Positions 61,097 to 64,000 of a stretch of DNA of 64,000 bases are shown in pieces. The notes under the pieces were generated by a model. It searched no databases and was not told the origin of the DNA. It was given only the letters and a program-made list of their open reading frames with translations. A program made the translations under genes and the position numbers. The stretch is from Trinickia fusca. GTDB lineage: Bacteria > Pseudomonadota > Gammaproteobacteria > Burkholderiales > Burkholderiaceae. Position 1 is the first letter of the stretch, and every line of letters starts with the position of its first letter. Location: the NCBI RefSeq assembly GCF_003628145.1, contig NZ_RBZV01000001.1, positions 713,548 through 777,547 on the forward strand. The letters run 5' to 3'.

Positions 61097-64000
61097 ATGG
61101 TAGCGATCGTCAGCGGCAATGGTCTGGGCCTGTCTTTGTCTTCGTTGTCCCTGCTGGGGCAGCGCGGTGTCGCCGGCAATGTCGCCGGTGGCCGCAACGG
61201 AGAGCTCGGCTACGTCAACGCGGCGAACGGCAATCTGATCCTTCAGGACCGTGACGACTACCTCGCTGCGCACGGCCTGCCGGTCGATGTGCTGCGCACC
61301 TACAACAGCGAAGGCAACTTCGGCGACGGTGGCGACAACTGGAACCTCGGGACGAGCCGCAAGCACCTGCAAATCTCGGGCATCGTCTACACCGCGGGCA
61401 GCACGATCACGCGCACCGACGCCGACGGTACACAAGCCGTTTTCACCTTCGACGCGGCACGCGACCTGTACGTCAACCGCGACGGCGCTGGCGCGAACGA
61501 TACGATCCGCTACGACAGCAAGGCAGGACGCCTCATCTTCACGAGCGGCGCAACGGGCGCCCAGGAACGCTACGAGATGGGCGGCCTCGGACGCCTGCTC
61601 TCGACGACCGATACCGTCGGCAACACGATTACCTATAGCTACGGCAGCAACAACTTGCTGTCCAAGATCGTCGACGCGAGCGGCGAGACGACTTACCTCG
61701 ATTACAGCGGCAACGACGTTACGCAGATTCGTACTGTGCTGCAGGACGGCACGACGATCGCGCGTGTGCATTACGGCTACGACGCGCAGAATCGCCTCTC
61801 GATGGTCAGCGTCGATGTGAGCGCGGCTAGCGGCAGTACGCCCGCCACGAGTTACGTAACGACCTACGGCTACGACGGCACGAGCAAGCGCATTGCCTCG
61901 ATCACGCAGTCCGACGGCAGCACGCAGTCGTTTACCTATGTGCAGGTGGGGAGCGACTACCGCATCGCCACGGCCACCGACGGCAACGGCCAGATCACGC
62001 GCTTCGCCTATGACACGACGAACCGCCGCACGAGCGTCACCGATCCGCTGGGACTCGTGTCGACGTTCAGCTACGACACGGCCGGGCGCCTGACGCAGCT
62101 TACGGGCCCGTCGGTGAACGGCGTTGCGCAGTCAACCACGTTCACGTATGGCATCGGTGGCCACGTTGCGCAGATCGTCGATGCGGCCGGCCGCACCGTC
62201 ACGATGCAGTACGACGCGAACGGCAATCAGATCCAGCAGCAGGACAGCTCCGGCAACACGGTCACGCGTATCTACAGCACGACGTTCAATGGTCTGCTGA
62301 CCGAGACGATCTACACGAGCCCGGCCGCTGGAACGACGCAGGCCGCACAGCCGCTGACGACGCGCTATGTGCGCGATGCGCAGAACCTGCTGCGCTTTAC
62401 CGTCAGCGCCGATGGCCGCGTGACCGAGTATCGCTACAACGCGAACGGCGAGCGCACGGCGACGATCCAGTACAGCGGCAACAGCTATGCGCTGACGGGC
62501 CTGGCCTCGACCGATGTGCCCACGCTTGATCAGATGCAGGCCTGGGCGGCGAAGGCCAACCTTGCGCAAACCGAGCGCACCGACTTTGCCTACGACTTCC
62601 GCGGGCAGCTCGCGAGCCGCACCGCGTATGCGATCGTGGACGCCTCGGGCAACGGCATCACCGATGGCACGCAGTCGGTCACGCACTACGTCTACGACCC
62701 GCAAGGGCGCTTGCTGTCGACCGTCGACGGCCGCTCGAACGCCACGCAGCTGACCTACGACGGCCTGGGCCGCGTGCTCACGAGCACCGATGCGGCGGGC
62801 CACATCACCGTCACGCGCTACGACGACGCGCACAACCTGACGTTGGTGAAGCTCGCAAGCGGGCTGACGACCTCGTCGATCTACGACAAGGCCGGCCACC
62901 TGCTGAGCGTCGTGCAAGCCGATGCGAACGGGCAGAGCCTGGGCCAGACGAGCTACGCCTACGACGCCGATGGCCGCTTGCGCATGACGACGGACCCGAC
63001 CGGTGTGCGGCAGTTCGTGCTGTACGATGACGCCGGCCGCAAGATCGCCGACATCGACGGCGCTGGCGCACTGACCGAATACCAGTACGGGCAAGGCAGC
63101 GACCTCGCGCAGACGATCGCCTACAGCACACCGCTGACGGCGGCAGCCCTGGCGAGCCTGATCGATGCGAACAGTAAGTCCGGCAACGTGAGCCTGGCTT
63201 CGATCCGGCCGGCCGCGAGCGCCAGCGACCGCACCGCGCACAACGTCTACGACGCCTCGGGGCGTCTGGCGATCAGCATCGATGCCGCCGGCAACGTGAC
63301 GCGCACGATCTACGATGGCGCTTCGCGCATCGTGTCGGTGATCCGCTACGCGACGCCGCTCGACTTGAGCAAGCTCGGCGCGAATCCGACGATTGCCTCG
63401 GCGACGCCGGTCGCGAGCGCGCAAGACCGCATCACGCGAAACTTCTACAACAACGACGGGCAACTTATCGGCACGGTCGATGCCGAGGGCGGCCTCGTCG
63501 AATACCGCTACGACGCGGCGGGCCGCCAGACGGACCGCATCGCGTATGCGACGCCGGTCTCAAGCACGGCCGCCGCACAAGCGGGTGCGACGCTTTTGTC
63601 GCTGATCCCGGCCGCAAGCTCGAGCGACGCCCACAGCTACACGCTGTATGACGGCAAGGGCCAGGTGACCGGACAGGTCGATGCCGAGGGTTACCTGACG
63701 GAGAGCGTCTACGACGCTGCCGGCAACGCGGCGAAGACGATTCGGTATGCGACGGTTGTGACGATGCAAGCGGGCGCGACAGTATCGTCGTTGCGCCCCG
63801 CTTCAAAGCCCGAAGACCACGTCGTGACGAACACGTACACGGCGCTGAACCAGCTGGCGACGAGCACTGACGTCGAAGGCACGACGACGCAGTACGCCTA
63901 CGATAGCGCGGGCCACTTGGTGTCGACGACGCGCGCAGCCGGCACGACCGATCAACGCACGCTGACCAAGCAATACGACGTGCTGGGCCGCGTGACGGCT
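61097..64000 (+). CDS. Giant YD-repeat (RHS-like) protein, 5' part; gene continues beyond the window
   Basis: The first 968 residues are visible and the frame is still open at the window end. There is no classical signal peptide. The N-terminus (~40-75) has GRNGELGYVNAANGNLILQDRDDYLAAHGLP, typical of the start of large RHS proteins. Many YD-type motifs follow: YDAQNRLSMV, YDTTNRRTSV, YDTAGRLTQL, YDANGNQIQQ, YDPQGRLLST, YDGLGRVLTS, YDASGRLAI. From about residue 675 there are 66-75-residue repeats beginning with a (R/A)YATP-type motif. YD-repeat shells enclose C-terminal toxins or adhesion domains; the C-terminus is not visible, so the cargo is unknown. Confidence 0.85.
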   Translation, partial: MVAIVSGNGLGLSLSSLSLLGQRGVAGNVAGGRNGELGYVNAANGNLILQDRDDYLAAHGLPVDVLRTYNSEGNFGDGGDNWNLGTSRKHLQISGIVYTAGSTITRTDADGTQAVFTFDAARDLYVNRDGAGANDTIRYDSKAGRLIFTSGATGAQERYEMGGLGRLLSTTDTVGNTITYSYGSNNLLSKIVDASGETTYLDYSGNDVTQIRTVLQDGTTIARVHYGYDAQNRLSMVSVDVSAASGSTPATSYVTTYGYDGTSKRIASITQSDGSTQSFTYVQVGSDYRIATATDGNGQITRFAYDTTNRRTSVTDPLGLVSTFSYDTAGRLTQLTGPSVNGVAQSTTFTYGIGGHVAQIVDAAGRTVTMQYDANGNQIQQQDSSGNTVTRIYSTTFNGLLTETIYTSPAAGTTQAAQPLTTRYVRDAQNLLRFTVSADGRVTEYRYNANGERTATIQYSGNSYALTGLASTDVPTLDQMQAWAAKANLAQTERTDFAYDFRGQLASRTAYAIVDASGNGITDGTQSVTHYVYDPQGRLLSTVDGRSNATQLTYDGLGRVLTSTDAAGHITVTRYDDAHNLTLVKLASGLTTSSIYDKAGHLLSVVQADANGQSLGQTSYAYDADGRLRMTTDPTGVRQFVLYDDAGRKIADIDGAGALTEYQYGQGSDLAQTIAYSTPLTAAALASLIDANSKSGNVSLASIRPAASASDRTAHNVYDASGRLAISIDAAGNVTRTIYDGASRIVSVIRYATPLDLSKLGANPTIASATPVASAQDRITRNFYNNDGQLIGTVDAEGGLVEYRYDAAGRQTDRIAYATPVSSTAAAQAGATLLSLIPAASSSDAHSYTLYDGKGQVTGQVDAEGYLTESVYDAAGNAAKTIRYATVVTMQAGATVSSLRPASKPEDHVVTNTYTALNQLATSTDVEGTTTQYAYDSAGHLVSTTRAAGTTDQRTLTKQYDVLGRVTA
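63119..63810 (+). repeat. Tandem 66-75-codon repeats inside the YD-repeat protein
   Basis: Units begin at about 63119, 63343, 63542 and 63740 with AYSTP/RYATP/AYATP/RYAT, each followed by a low-complexity Ala/Ser linker (SLIDANS..., SKLGANP, TAAAQAG, TMQAGAT) and a YD-type hairpin (DASGRLAI, DAAGRQTD, DAAGNAA). Gives a regular beta-shell repeat. Confidence 0.7.

Noticed and set aside
61251..63605. Several plus-strand frames inside the YD-repeat region
   Set aside because: Arg/Thr/Ser-rich out-of-frame readings; the true frame from 61097 stays open to the window end with YD motifs.
1..64000. CRISPR arrays, rRNA and tRNA genes
   Set aside because: No regularly spaced short repeats and no cloverleaf or rRNA-like sequence were recognised by eye; a covariance-model scan would be needed to be sure.

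Overview
The window is GC-rich, densely packed DNA that looks like a Burkholderiaceae chromosome (Burkholderia / Paraburkholderia / Trinickia type). Evidence for this is codon use, several families concentrated in that group (for example the PGDYG-domain and DUF1289-type proteins), and complete hpa and potFGHI operons. The assignment is inference from gene content; no marker gene such as rRNA is present. No rRNA, tRNA or CRISPR array was found.

Layout. 0-4.5 kb: a divergent pair (an uncharacterised protein, and an IS4-type transposase relative fused to a Phd/YefM antitoxin-like tail), an orphan gspK and a small membrane protein. 4.97-13.7 kb: one long plus-strand operon coding for a TpsB/FhaC-type outer-membrane transporter, a DUF2341-LamG-ExbB fusion, ExbD, TonB, a large putative porin, a periplasmic coiled-coil protein, a YbjN-like protein, a small exported protein and a second TonB-C-like protein. 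It looks like a dedicated energised envelope machine whose substrate is unknown. 13.8-17.7 kb: aldehyde dehydrogenase, nitronate-monooxygenase-like flavoprotein, OmpW, DUF1289. 18.2-22.3 kb: putrescine-type ABC transporter potFGHI.

22.4-27.9 kb: an atypical, in places AT-rich, minus-strand accessory patch. It holds three small proteins with cysteine-enzyme signatures (a papain/transglutaminase-like protein, a C39/AvrRpt2-like protein, and a protein with a CNF1-type Cys-15-His arrangement), a Rossmann oxidoreductase-like protein, decayed fragments (PEP mutase/isocitrate-lyase family, IS4 transposase, RND pump) and a 142-bp imperfect direct repeat. I regard this patch and the TonB-type operon as the two most interesting parts of the window.

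27.9-34.5 kb: MFP-RND-OMF efflux operon with a divergent TetR regulator and a palindromic operator. 34.5-41.5 kb: small proteins, a C45/phospholipase-B-like Ntn hydrolase, a ClC channel, a GST, and a YeiH-type transporter with divergent LysR. 41.6-46.4 kb: a 2-ketogluconate-type cluster (kinase, MFS transporter, hydroxyacid reductase, LacI/PtxS-like repressor) behind a perfect PtxS-like operator. 46.5-53 kb: YhfC protease, PGDYG protein, Spy/CpxP-like protein, ketopantoate-reductase-like protein, an Lrp-type regulator facing a saccharopine-dehydrogenase-like gene across a striking inverted repeat, a small kinase and a YciI protein.

53.1-58.9 kb: the homoprotocatechuate meta-cleavage operon hpaR / hpaG1-G2-E-D-F-H. 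59.0-64.0 kb: an ATP-grasp protein, a stand-alone Hint-domain protein and the first 968 codons of a giant YD-repeat (RHS-like) protein that runs off the window end.
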